Origin: Actinomycetaceae bacterium
GTDB taxonomy: Bacteria; Actinomycetota; Actinomycetes; Actinomycetales; Actinomycetaceae
Reading direction: 5' to 3'
Length of the DNA: 46,314 bases
Assembly (NCBI GenBank): GCA_030537735.1
Contig: JAUNVG010000001.1
Coordinates: 398,167-444,480, forward strand
The notes beneath the pieces are model-generated. The model was not told the DNA's origin, did not search any database, and saw nothing but the letters and a program-made list of their open reading frames with translations. The translations under genes were made by a program, and so were the position numbers. Shown here piece after piece: positions 25,736-33,612 of this stretch; position 1 is the first letter of the stretch; each line of letters begins with the position of its first letter.

Positions 25736-25832
25736 TTACGTCGCTGCTTCAGTTGCGCGTTGGCTGCGATGACGCAACGACAATCGCGTCACTGGACAGG
25801 GGCGATATCTTGTATTTCACACCTCCACCATG

Positions 25833-25855
25833 AAGTGCGACACACTGTCGCACTT
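25833..25855. promoter_or_regulatory. Perfect palindrome upstream of the ABC exporter, probable operator
   Basis: AAGTGCGACA (25833-25842) and TGTCGCACTT (25846-25855) are separated by CAC. The site lies about 90 bp before the permease start. A T run follows, so a small terminator or attenuator is also possible, but the hydroxylase already has its own terminator upstream. Confidence 0.55.
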
Positions 25856-25943
25856 TTTGGGGTTTTTCGCAAAAACCAACATGCGACGCCTGCGCTCGAG
25901 CGGTAGAGTCAACGGAAGCAACTACAATGTTTGGAGATTTTTC

Positions 25944-27035
25944 ATGTTCCTTGCTTGGCAAGAAATAAAACACTCGCCGTGGCGCTACATCTCTATCGCC
26001 GCAGTAGTGTTCTTAGTCAGTTACTTGGTTTACTTCCTCACCGGACTGGCCTGGGGGTTAGCGGCGTCCTACACCGAGGCCATCAAGCCTTGGAAGGCTA
26101 ACTCGATTACCGTAACCGAAGCCTCTAACAAAAATGCCCTGGCTTCGCGCATCCCCCGCGAAAAACTCGAAATCCCGCAAGACTCTGCTGCCCTCACCAT
26201 GACGGTTGCGGCGGTGGAAGACCTACAAGAGCAAGATCAGCAGGATCAAAACTCCGATAGCGAGGACGACTCCCCCACTGCCCGCGTCGACACTTACGTA
26301 TTCGCCATAGATCCCGACAGATTCCTCGCCCCTGAGGTGGTTGAAGGCGATCCCCTTTCCGGCAGCGGCGAAGCGGTTGTGGATGCCAAGCTCAAGCGCG
26401 CCGGCTACCAGCTGGGCGATGACATTCTTTTGCCCCAGGCCCAAGACCCGGTGCGTATCGTTGGTTTTTCCAAGCAAACACGCTTCCAGACCGCGCCCGT
26501 TATCTATGTAGATGACGAGGACGTGGATGCGCTCTTGGGGCAAGGAACTTCCCGTTTCGTCTCCGTGGTTGTCAACCGCGGTGACGACCGTCCAAGTGCG
26601 GACGCTGATCTAGAAAGCGTCAGCGAGTCTGTTTTCATCGACAATCTTCCCGGCTATCGCGCCCAGTACTTGACGTTCTCCCTCATGGTCGGGTCGATGA
26701 TTCTCATCTTGTCCCTGGTGCTGGGGATTTTCATGTACGTCCTCACCCTGCAAAAGAAGACGATTTTCGGGATCATGAAGGCTCGCGGTATTTCCACCGC
26801 CTACATTGCCCGCGCCGGTGCTTATCAGACTTTGATGGTCTCCACCGCCGGGGTGTTAGCTGGCCTTGGCGCTGCGGCTGCCAGTGGCTTAGCCTTGGCC
26901 GACACTGCTCCTTTCGCCATCAACACCTGGCTCTTTGCCCTGGTGACGGCGGCTTTCATTCTCTTCACTCTGGTGGGTTCGCTCTTCCCCATCCGCGTGA
27001 TTTCCAAGATCGATCCGGTAAAGGCGATTGGGTGA
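25944..27035 (+). CDS. ABC transporter permease (MacB/FtsX-like)
   Basis: From the ATG at 25944 (GGAG 8 nt upstream) the protein has 363 residues. It has one N-terminal membrane helix (about residues 15-40), an extracytoplasmic domain of about 200 residues with a very acidic Gln/Asp stretch, and three C-terminal helices, ending VISKIDPVKAIG. This is the FtsX/MacB-type exporter topology. It pairs with the ATPase gene, which starts 7 bp after its stop. The frame is open upstream to 25830, but that part covers the palindrome and has no good start. Substrate is unknown; such pairs often export peptides, lipids or drugs. Confidence 0.85.
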   Translation: MFLAWQEIKHSPWRYISIAAVVFLVSYLVYFLTGLAWGLAASYTEAIKPWKANSITVTEASNKNALASRIPREKLEIPQDSAALTMTVAAVEDLQEQDQQDQNSDSEDDSPTARVDTYVFAIDPDRFLAPEVVEGDPLSGSGEAVVDAKLKRAGYQLGDDILLPQAQDPVRIVGFSKQTRFQTAPVIYVDDEDVDALLGQGTSRFVSVVVNRGDDRPSADADLESVSESVFIDNLPGYRAQYLTFSLMVGSMILILSLVLGIFMYVLTLQKKTIFGIMKARGISTAYIARAGAYQTLMVSTAGVLAGLGAAAASGLALADTAPFAINTWLFALVTAAFILFTLVGSLFPIRVISKIDPVKAIG

Positions 27036-27042
27036 TTTAACC

Positions 27043-27705
27043 ATGATTGAGCTTCAAGGTGTAACAAGAGAATTCAAGCAGGGCAGCGAAACCATCCAGG
27101 CCGTTAAAGACACTGATTTCACGGCCGAAGCAGGACAGTTCATCGCTATTATCGGCCCGTCAGGTTCAGGGAAGTCAACCCTGCTAACCATTATCGGCGG
27201 CCTGCAGTCCCCCACCAGCGGTAAGGTAACCATCGCGGGCGAAGACTTGTCGACCGCTTCGAAAGCGCAACTGTCGAAGATGCGTTTTTCGAAACTGGGT
27301 TTCATTTTACAAGCCTCTTCCCTGGTGCCTTTCATTAAGGTCAAGGACCAGTTGGTGTTGCACGACAAGGTGCGTGGCAAGCGCCCCGACAACGCTCGAC
27401 GCGACCACCTGCTTGAGTCTTTGGGCGTGGAAAAGCTTGCGAATAAGTATCCCGCTCAGCTTTCCGGTGGTGAGCGTCAGCGAGTGGCGATCGCGGCGGC
27501 CTTGTACCACGATCCCAAGGTTGTCCTAGCCGATGAGCCGACCGCGGCTTTGGACACCGAACGCGCCACTGAAACCGTCAAACTGCTGCGCGACTTAACC
27601 AATGGCTCGGATCGGACGACCATTATGGTCACCCACGATGAGCGCCTCACTAAGTACTGCGACGCGGTTTACCGGATGGAAGATGGTACTCTCACCCGCC
27701 AGTAA
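27043..27705 (+). CDS. ABC transporter ATP-binding protein (LolD/MacB-like)
   Basis: The 220-residue ATPase has Walker A GPSGSGKST (about residues 38-46), signature LSGGERQRVAIA, Walker B VVLADEPT and the switch His in MVTHD. The form matches ATPases that work with MacB/FtsX-type permeases. It begins just after the permease stop, so both are one operon and form one exporter. No separate membrane-fusion protein gene is present, as usual in Gram-positives. Confidence 0.92.
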   Translation: MIELQGVTREFKQGSETIQAVKDTDFTAEAGQFIAIIGPSGSGKSTLLTIIGGLQSPTSGKVTIAGEDLSTASKAQLSKMRFSKLGFILQASSLVPFIKVKDQLVLHDKVRGKRPDNARRDHLLESLGVEKLANKYPAQLSGGERQRVAIAAALYHDPKVVLADEPTAALDTERATETVKLLRDLTNGSDRTTIMVTHDERLTKYCDAVYRMEDGTLTRQ

Positions 27706-27751
27706 GTGGTGCATACACCCATCTGAATCTGCTTGGCTAATGCTACGGGGC

Positions 27752-27757
27752 TAGACT
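27752..27757 (+). promoter_or_regulatory. Candidate -10 element for leaderless M13 peptidase gene (TAGACT)
   Basis: TAGACT, 7 nt spacer, ATG at 27765. The run CTANACTATNTGGCATG is shared with ilvA. Confidence 0.5.
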
Positions 27758-27764
27758 ATTTGGC

Positions 27765-29780
27765 ATGAGTGAAATAGTTTTTGACACCAATGCTTCCAGT
27801 TATGTTGAAACCGAGTTTCAAGACCCGCAGACCCCTCCTACGCAGGATTTTTACCGCCACGCTAACGGCAGGTGGCTTGATACCCACCAGATTCCGGCGG
27901 ACAGGTCGGCAGATGGTGCCTTCCACCAGTTAGCTGAGCTTTCGGAAAAGAACCAACGCGACCTGGTGGAAGGGTTGGACACTACGGACTCAGATCCTGA
28001 TAAAGCTAAGATCGCTGGCGTCTATCGCCAGTTCATGGACACCGACCGGGTGGAAGAACTGGGTCTTACCCCCTTGGTAGATGACCTTGCCTTGGTAGAT
28101 CAGGCCAGCAATCACCAAGAGCTTTTCGTCTCTATGGCTCGTTTAGATCGCCTGGGTGTGCCCGGTTTATTCGGTGCGGGCGTCAGTGTGGACACTAACG
28201 ACACTGACCGCTACTGCATTTTCCTCACCCAAGCTGGCCTGGGCCTTCCTGATGAGTCCTTCTACCGTGAGGCGCAGCATCAACCAATACGCGATGCGTA
28301 CGTATCTTTCCTAAACTCGGCGCGGCAGTTACTTGCAGATGACGAGGGCGTGCAACTTCCTTCCTGGATGGGCGCGGACTTCGGTCAGACGGTGCTGGAG
28401 TTCGAAACTAAGGTCGCGGCAAACCACTGGGACCGGGTTTCACTTCGCGATCAGATTGCTTCTAACAACCCTTGTTTACTTGGTGAGTTCAACGCTAAGT
28501 ACACGGGTTTGCCGTGGTCACAGTACTGGCAGGTGGTGAGCGAGTATGCCCAGCCTGACAGCCCGGCGATCGTTCGCCAGCCTTCTTTCTTTGCGGCGCT
28601 GCCTGAGCTTTGGAACGATTCCGATTTAGACTCTTTGCGTGCTTGGCTGGCGGCTCAGATTCTGCTCTCTCGCAGCCACTTGCTAAATGCCGCCATGGTT
28701 GAGGTGCATTTCCAGTTCAGCCGGATCCTTACGGGTGCGGATGAGTTGCGTGCCAGGTGGAAGCGCGGGCTGGGCATGGTGGAAACCGCTATGGGCGAGG
28801 CTTTGGGGCGTTTATTTGTCGATGCTCACTTCCCGCCCTCTTACCGTGAGCAAATGGAGGAGCTGGTTTCCCATCTTTTGGAGGCCTACCGCCAGTCGAT
28901 AACGAATTTGCCGTGGATGGGTGAGGACACTCGTCAGGCGGCGTTGCGTAAGTTGGGCACTTTTAACCCCAAGATTGGTTACCCGAAGAAGTGGCGCAGT
29001 TTCGACCAGCTATCCCTGGGGGATGATTTAGTGGCCACGGCACGTAAGTGCGCTGAGTTTGAACACGATTTCAATTGGGGTCGTTTGGCTGCCGGTGAAG
29101 TGGATCGCGATGAGTGGCTGATGACTCCGCAGACGGTTAACGCCTACTACTATCCGCTTCTTAATGAGATTGTCTTCCCCGCGGCTATCTTGCGTCCGCC
29201 GTTCTTCGATCCGAAGGCTCCCATGGCTGTTAACTACGGTGCGATTGGTGCGGTTATCGGCCACGAGATTGGGCATGGTTTTGACGACCAGGGGTCGAAT
29301 TTCGATGAGAAGGGTTTGCTGCGTAACTGGTGGAAGGACGCCGATCGGGAGGAGTTTTCGGCGCGCACGGCCAGGTTGATTGACCAGTACAGTCAGTTCA
29401 GCCCCGCCCAGTTGGATGATTCTTTCCGCGTTAACGGGGAGTTAACTATCGGGGAAAATATTGGCGACTTGGGTGGTTTGACTATCGCGTGGAAGGCTTA
29501 TCAGCATGCTTTAGCTGAGCAGGGGGTTAGTTCTGCTCACGAGGACGTGCACGGCGATTACACGGGCGCGCAGCTGTTCTTCTATGCGTGGGCGCGAGTG
29601 TGGCGGCAGAAGTCTCGGGATGAATGGATGCGTCAGTTGCTGGTGATTGACCCGCATTCTCCCGCTGAGTTCCGCTGTAATGGCGTAGTTAAGAACTGCG
29701 ATGCTTTCCATGAGACTTTTGGCACCAAACCTGGCGATGGTATGTGGTTGGATCCGCAGCAGCGTGTTTCTATCTGGTAG
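27765..29780 (+). CDS. pepO: M13-family zinc endopeptidase (PepO/neprilysin-like)
   Basis: The 671-residue protein has family length. The zinc site is HEIGH (His500, Glu501, His504) followed by GFDDQGSNFD, with the third ligand Glu564 in GENIGDLGG. NAYYYPLLNEIVFPAAIL is the substrate-cleft motif. It has no signal peptide or membrane helix, so it should act in the cytoplasm, or be released by another route, as PepO of lactic bacteria. It probably cleaves oligopeptides together with the PepN encoded next. No Shine-Dalgarno is seen, but a TAGACT element lies 7 nt from the ATG. Confidence 0.93.
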   Translation: MSEIVFDTNASSYVETEFQDPQTPPTQDFYRHANGRWLDTHQIPADRSADGAFHQLAELSEKNQRDLVEGLDTTDSDPDKAKIAGVYRQFMDTDRVEELGLTPLVDDLALVDQASNHQELFVSMARLDRLGVPGLFGAGVSVDTNDTDRYCIFLTQAGLGLPDESFYREAQHQPIRDAYVSFLNSARQLLADDEGVQLPSWMGADFGQTVLEFETKVAANHWDRVSLRDQIASNNPCLLGEFNAKYTGLPWSQYWQVVSEYAQPDSPAIVRQPSFFAALPELWNDSDLDSLRAWLAAQILLSRSHLLNAAMVEVHFQFSRILTGADELRARWKRGLGMVETAMGEALGRLFVDAHFPPSYREQMEELVSHLLEAYRQSITNLPWMGEDTRQAALRKLGTFNPKIGYPKKWRSFDQLSLGDDLVATARKCAEFEHDFNWGRLAAGEVDRDEWLMTPQTVNAYYYPLLNEIVFPAAILRPPFFDPKAPMAVNYGAIGAVIGHEIGHGFDDQGSNFDEKGLLRNWWKDADREEFSARTARLIDQYSQFSPAQLDDSFRVNGELTIGENIGDLGGLTIAWKAYQHALAEQGVSSAHEDVHGDYTGAQLFFYAWARVWRQKSRDEWMRQLLVIDPHSPAEFRCNGVVKNCDAFHETFGTKPGDGMWLDPQQRVSIW

Positions 29781-29813
29781 TTAGATGGCTGTAGCTGGAT
29801 TTTGAGCCTCTTA

Positions 29814-29856
29814 GGTGGGCGCTGCTTGCGAAGTAGTCTTCGCCGGCGCGCCCACC
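29814..29856 (+). terminator. Terminator after the M13 peptidase gene
   Basis: GGTGGGCGC (29814-29822) pairs with GCGCCCACC (29848-29856), and GCGAAG/CTTCGC form an inner stem. It lies 33 bp past the stop, so pepN is transcribed separately. Confidence 0.75.
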
Positions 29857-30038
29857 ACCGCGTAAAACCGGGTCTTACGTCCCTCTTTCAAGCAAAAAGC
29901 TCATATTTCTTACAAATTCCGCCCTTTCGTCGGGCTTTAACGATGGAAACGTGAAAAGATATATCTGATTGTTCGTAGCGCCCGGTTTCCGGGACTGGCA
30001 GCGGACCTATAGCCGTAAACAAGGAGGACTTTGCGTTT

Positions 30039-32594
30039 ATGCCCGGGCAAAATCTCACGCACGAAGAAGCTATCGAACGTGGGTCGAAGGTAACCGTTTA
30101 CCACTACGATGTCCATTTGGACTTAACCGGTGATGACAAGACTTTCACCTCTACCACGGTCATTGATTTTGACGCCCATGACGGGGCTTCAACTTTCGTG
30201 GATTTGATAGCTGAAAAGGTCAACCGCATTGAGCTCAATGGGGATAGCGTTGACACTGCTGCGTTCAGCGATAGCCGTGTCCATCTGGATAATCTAGCTC
30301 AACGTAACAAGGTCACGATTGAAGCGGTGTGCAACTACATGCATACCGGTGAGGGTCTGCACCGTTTCACCGATCCCGCTGATGGTTTGGACTATTGCTA
30401 CTCCCAGTTCGAGGTTCCCGATGCCCGCCGGGTTTTCGCGGTTTTTGAACAACCCGACATGAAGGCTCAGTTCACTTTCCACGTTACCGCCCCGAGTTCT
30501 TGGATAGTGCTATCGAACTCTCCTTCCCCCGAACCGGTGGAAGCTGGCGAGGGCTGTCTTCGCTGGGATTTTTCCGCCACCGAGCAAATGTCTTCCTACA
30601 TCACCGCGATTGTTGCCGGCCCTTACGTGGGTGAAACTTCCACTTTGGTTTCATCTGATGGCCGCACCATTCCCCTGGGGGTCTACTGCCGCCAGTCACT
30701 GCGCGAGCACTTGGATGCAGAATGGGTCTTCGACGTCACTCGCCAGGGTTTTGCTTTCTTTGAGAAGGAGTACGCCCACCCCTACCCGTTCCGCAAGTAC
30801 GACCAGATTTTCGTCCCTGAATACAATGCTGGCGCGATGGAAAACGCTGGCTGCGTAACGTTCCGCGACCAGTACATTTTCCGCACTCAGCCCACCGCCG
30901 CTGACCTGGAGGGCCTAGCTAACACGATTTTGCACGAGCTGGCACACATGTGGTTTGGTGACCTGGTGACCATGCGTTGGTGGAATGACCTGTGGCTGAA
31001 TGAGTCTTTCGCTGAGTTCATGTCGCACTTGTGTTTGGTGGAAGGAACCCGCCAGTGGCCAGATGCCTGGACCGGTTTCATGGCTCGCAAGGAGTGGGGT
31101 TTAACCCAGGATCAACTACCTTCCACCCACCCGATTGTGGCTCCGATTCGCGATCTGGCGGATGTGGAAGTCAACTTCGATGGGATTACCTACGCTAAGG
31201 GCGCGGCAGTGTTGCGCCAGTTGGTTTCCTACGTCGGGCGCGAGCCGTTTTTCCGCGCTTTAAATGGTTACTTCGCCGAACATGCGTGGTCGAACACTAC
31301 CTTAGATGATCTAATGTCGAAGCTGGAGGAGGCCTCCGGCCGAGACTTGCAGGCGTGGTCTGCGGTGTGGTTGGAAGAAGCGGGCGTGACCTTGCTGCGT
31401 CCAGAAGTAGACGTGGACGAGGACGGTCGCGTGCGTGAGCTTGCAGTGGTGCAAGAATCGTTCACTGCGGGTTCTTCCCTTCGTCCGCACCGCCTGGCGG
31501 TAGCTGGCTATAGCGAAGTTGATGGCCAGGTGCGGCGCGTATTCCACGAGGAGTTAGACGTCGATGGTGGGCGCACCGTTGTCAGTTCTGCGCAAGGAAT
31601 CGAGCGCCCAGAACTGATTTTGGTTAATGATGAGGATTTGGCGTACGCCAAGATCCGCCTCGATGAGCAGGGCTTGGACTTCGCCACCAAGCATATTGCG
31701 AACATGCCTGATGCTTTGACGCGCGCGATCGTGTTGGCCTCAGCTTGGGACATGGTGCGCGATGGGCAGATGAGCGCGCGCGCTTACTGCGATCTGGCTC
31801 TTAGCGCGATTCCCGCCGAAACTGACATCACCATGTTGGGTCTGCTGCTGCGTCGCATAGACACCGCTTTGACGTTGTACGTGAACCCGCAGCTGCAGAA
31901 GGAAGCCCTGGAAACCGTCGGCTCCAGGCTGCTGCTTTTGGCTCGCGCCGCCCAGGCTGGTACCGATCAGCAGCGACTGTTGGTGTTAGCGGCAGCCCGG
32001 CGCGCCGCTAATGCCGATCAGGCGCAGGCGGTGGAGCGTTTACGCACGGGCCAGGACACTCTTACCGGGCTGAACGTGGATGTGGATCTGCGTTGGTCTT
32101 TGCTGCTGGGTGCGGTGCGTACCGGGGTGGCTGGTGAAGAGCAGATTAAACAGATGGAGTTGGAAGATTCCACTATGACGGGAGCTCAAAGGGCAGCCCG
32201 CGCTCGTGCCGCTATGCCAACGGCGCAGGCTAAGGATGCGGCCTTTGAAGCGTTCTTATTCGATCCGTCCTTGTCTAATGACATGCGCCTAGCTACCGGC
32301 TATGGGTACTGGGATGGGGTTGAGTCCAACCCGAGTTTGCAGCGACCCCACGTGGAGAAGTACTTTGCCTCGCTTCTGCAGATTTGGCAGGACAATACTT
32401 TCCATACCGCTTCGTCGATGGTGCTGTTGGCCTTCCCCAAGGCCCTTACCGGCCGGGTGGCACAGCTAGATGTGGTTGGTTTGGGGCAGCAGTGGTTGGA
32501 TGCTAACGAGGACGCCCCCGCTGGATTGCGTCGCTTGCTCAGTGAGTTGGTGGATGAGTCTGAGCGAGCTTTGCGGGCGCAGCAGTTACGCTAA
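30039..32594 (+). CDS. pepN: Aminopeptidase N (M1 family)
   Basis: The 851-residue protein is of the actinobacterial PepN size. It has the substrate motif GAMENAG (about residue 265), the zinc site HELAHMWFGD (His299, Glu300, His303) and third ligand Glu322 in NESFAEF. An ERAP1-like C-terminal helical domain covers the last ~330 residues. It removes N-terminal amino acids from peptides in the cytoplasm. AAGGAGG precedes the ATG with spacing of about 10 nt. The 258-bp gap upstream holds the previous terminator and an AT-rich promoter area. Confidence 0.94.
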   Translation: MPGQNLTHEEAIERGSKVTVYHYDVHLDLTGDDKTFTSTTVIDFDAHDGASTFVDLIAEKVNRIELNGDSVDTAAFSDSRVHLDNLAQRNKVTIEAVCNYMHTGEGLHRFTDPADGLDYCYSQFEVPDARRVFAVFEQPDMKAQFTFHVTAPSSWIVLSNSPSPEPVEAGEGCLRWDFSATEQMSSYITAIVAGPYVGETSTLVSSDGRTIPLGVYCRQSLREHLDAEWVFDVTRQGFAFFEKEYAHPYPFRKYDQIFVPEYNAGAMENAGCVTFRDQYIFRTQPTAADLEGLANTILHELAHMWFGDLVTMRWWNDLWLNESFAEFMSHLCLVEGTRQWPDAWTGFMARKEWGLTQDQLPSTHPIVAPIRDLADVEVNFDGITYAKGAAVLRQLVSYVGREPFFRALNGYFAEHAWSNTTLDDLMSKLEEASGRDLQAWSAVWLEEAGVTLLRPEVDVDEDGRVRELAVVQESFTAGSSLRPHRLAVAGYSEVDGQVRRVFHEELDVDGGRTVVSSAQGIERPELILVNDEDLAYAKIRLDEQGLDFATKHIANMPDALTRAIVLASAWDMVRDGQMSARAYCDLALSAIPAETDITMLGLLLRRIDTALTLYVNPQLQKEALETVGSRLLLLARAAQAGTDQQRLLVLAAARRAANADQAQAVERLRTGQDTLTGLNVDVDLRWSLLLGAVRTGVAGEEQIKQMELEDSTMTGAQRAARARAAMPTAQAKDAAFEAFLFDPSLSNDMRLATGYGYWDGVESNPSLQRPHVEKYFASLLQIWQDNTFHTASSMVLLAFPKALTGRVAQLDVVGLGQQWLDANEDAPAGLRRLLSELVDESERALRAQQLR

Positions 32595-32607
32595 GTTCCC
32601 TGGCAGG

Positions 32608-32659
32608 CGGGGTTCGATCGTTGGTTTTGTTCGCATTGCCCTCGGTCGAACCCCGTTTT
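32608..32659 (+). terminator. Rho-independent terminator after pepN
   Basis: CGGGGTTCGA (32608-32617) and TCGAACCCCG (32646-32655) form a perfect stem followed by TTTT. Confidence 0.88.
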
Positions 32660-32687
32660 CCTGTTCTTTGATTTCTTCCCCATTATG

Positions 32688-32724
32688 CACACCTTGCGGT
32701 GTGGGGCTAGTATGCCCCGTTTTT
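32688..32724 (+). promoter_or_regulatory. Two adjacent hairpins before PTS EIIB, possible attenuator
   Basis: CACACC-TTGC-GGTGTG (32688-32703) is followed by GGGGC-TAGTAT-GCCCC (32703-32718) and then GTTTTT. The second hairpin looks like an intrinsic terminator, but it lies past the pepN terminator and 54 bp before the EIIB start. Confidence 0.45.
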
Positions 32725-32777
32725 AGACGGTATTCTTCAAGTGTGATGGTCTTTAGTCTCAACCAACGGAGGTAGGG

Positions 32778-33020
32778 ATGTCTTCTTCAGTGGATTCCAC
32801 CGGTGCCGCAATTGTTGCCGGTTTGGGTGGTAAACCAAATATTGTGTCCTTGGAGGCTTGCATTACCCGCCTGCGGGTAGTTGTTAATGATGCGGCTGTA
32901 GTCGATGAGCAAGCATTGAAAGCTGCTGGGGCCTTCGATGTCGTTATGGTCGGGCCGGTGGTGCAGGTTGTGGTGGGGCCACAAGCTGATGACTTGGCTG
33001 ACGCCATCGGGCAACTATAG
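32778..33020 (+). CDS. PTS glucose-type EIIB subunit, stand-alone
   Basis: The 80-residue protein is one EIIB domain of the glucose/N-acetylglucosamine family. The phosphorylated residue is Cys28 in EACITRLR; GGKPNIVSLEACITRLR fits the family well. It takes phosphate from EIIA and passes it to the incoming sugar. GGAGGTAGGG precedes the ATG. EIIA follows 11 bp later; there is no EIIC membrane channel in this operon, so it must work with one encoded elsewhere. Confidence 0.9.
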   Translation: MSSSVDSTGAAIVAGLGGKPNIVSLEACITRLRVVVNDAAVVDEQALKAAGAFDVVMVGPVVQVVVGPQADDLADAIGQL

Positions 33021-33031
33021 AAGTTTTGCGT

Positions 33032-33502
33032 ATGATCAGTGTTTATTCTCCCCTAAGTGGTAGTGTCCTTGCGCTGCATGAAGTAGATGACCCGGTCTTG
33101 GCTGAGGGCATAGTCGGCCATGGTTGTGCGGTAACCCCGGTAGAGCAGCGTTGGCATGAGGTGTGTGCGCCGGTCGATGGCAGGATCCTGAAGGTGTTGC
33201 CCCATGCTTTCTTAGTTTTTACACCCGCCGGCATCGGCGTGATAGTCCACATGGGCATTAACACCGTCAAGCTGCATGGGCAAGGGTTTGAGGTCCTTCG
33301 CAGTGAGGGCGATGAAGTCTCAGCTGGGGACGTGGTGGTGCGTTGGGATAGTTCGATCGCGAAGCAGGCAGGTATGGCCACTTCCGTTTCCGTTATTGCC
33401 TGCGACTTGCCCGCTGAGGTGATTAAGCTAAATGCTCCATCCGGTCGTGCTGTGCAGGCTCGTGACCTTCTGTTCGAGGTAAGTTTACCTACCCGCATTT
33501 AG
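33032..33502 (+). CDS. PTS glucose-type EIIA subunit
   Basis: The 156-residue protein matches EIIA of the Crr/glucose family. YSPLSGSVLAL opens the fold. The active His73 lies in GVIVHMGINTV, and the supporting His58 lies in LPHAFLVF. It carries phosphate from HPr to EIIB and may also have regulatory roles. The ATG at 33032 is preferred over a TTG at 33026. The Shine-Dalgarno is weak, so translation may depend on coupling to the EIIB gene before it. Confidence 0.92.
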   Translation: MISVYSPLSGSVLALHEVDDPVLAEGIVGHGCAVTPVEQRWHEVCAPVDGRILKVLPHAFLVFTPAGIGVIVHMGINTVKLHGQGFEVLRSEGDEVSAGDVVVRWDSSIAKQAGMATSVSVIACDLPAEVIKLNAPSGRAVQARDLLFEVSLPTRI

Positions 33503-33612
33503 CGACCTTAAGCTAGTTAATAGGCGCAAGCCCACTTCCTCCCACGCGCGAAGCATGGCGCGAGAAGGTGCGGGCAGCAGCTTCCCCTGCCTCTGCCTGT
33601 GCTATGGGGTTT

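Noticed and set aside
25830..25943. N-terminal extension of the ABC permease
   Set aside because: It runs across the palindrome, shows no membrane signal, and a Shine-Dalgarno precedes the ATG at 25944.
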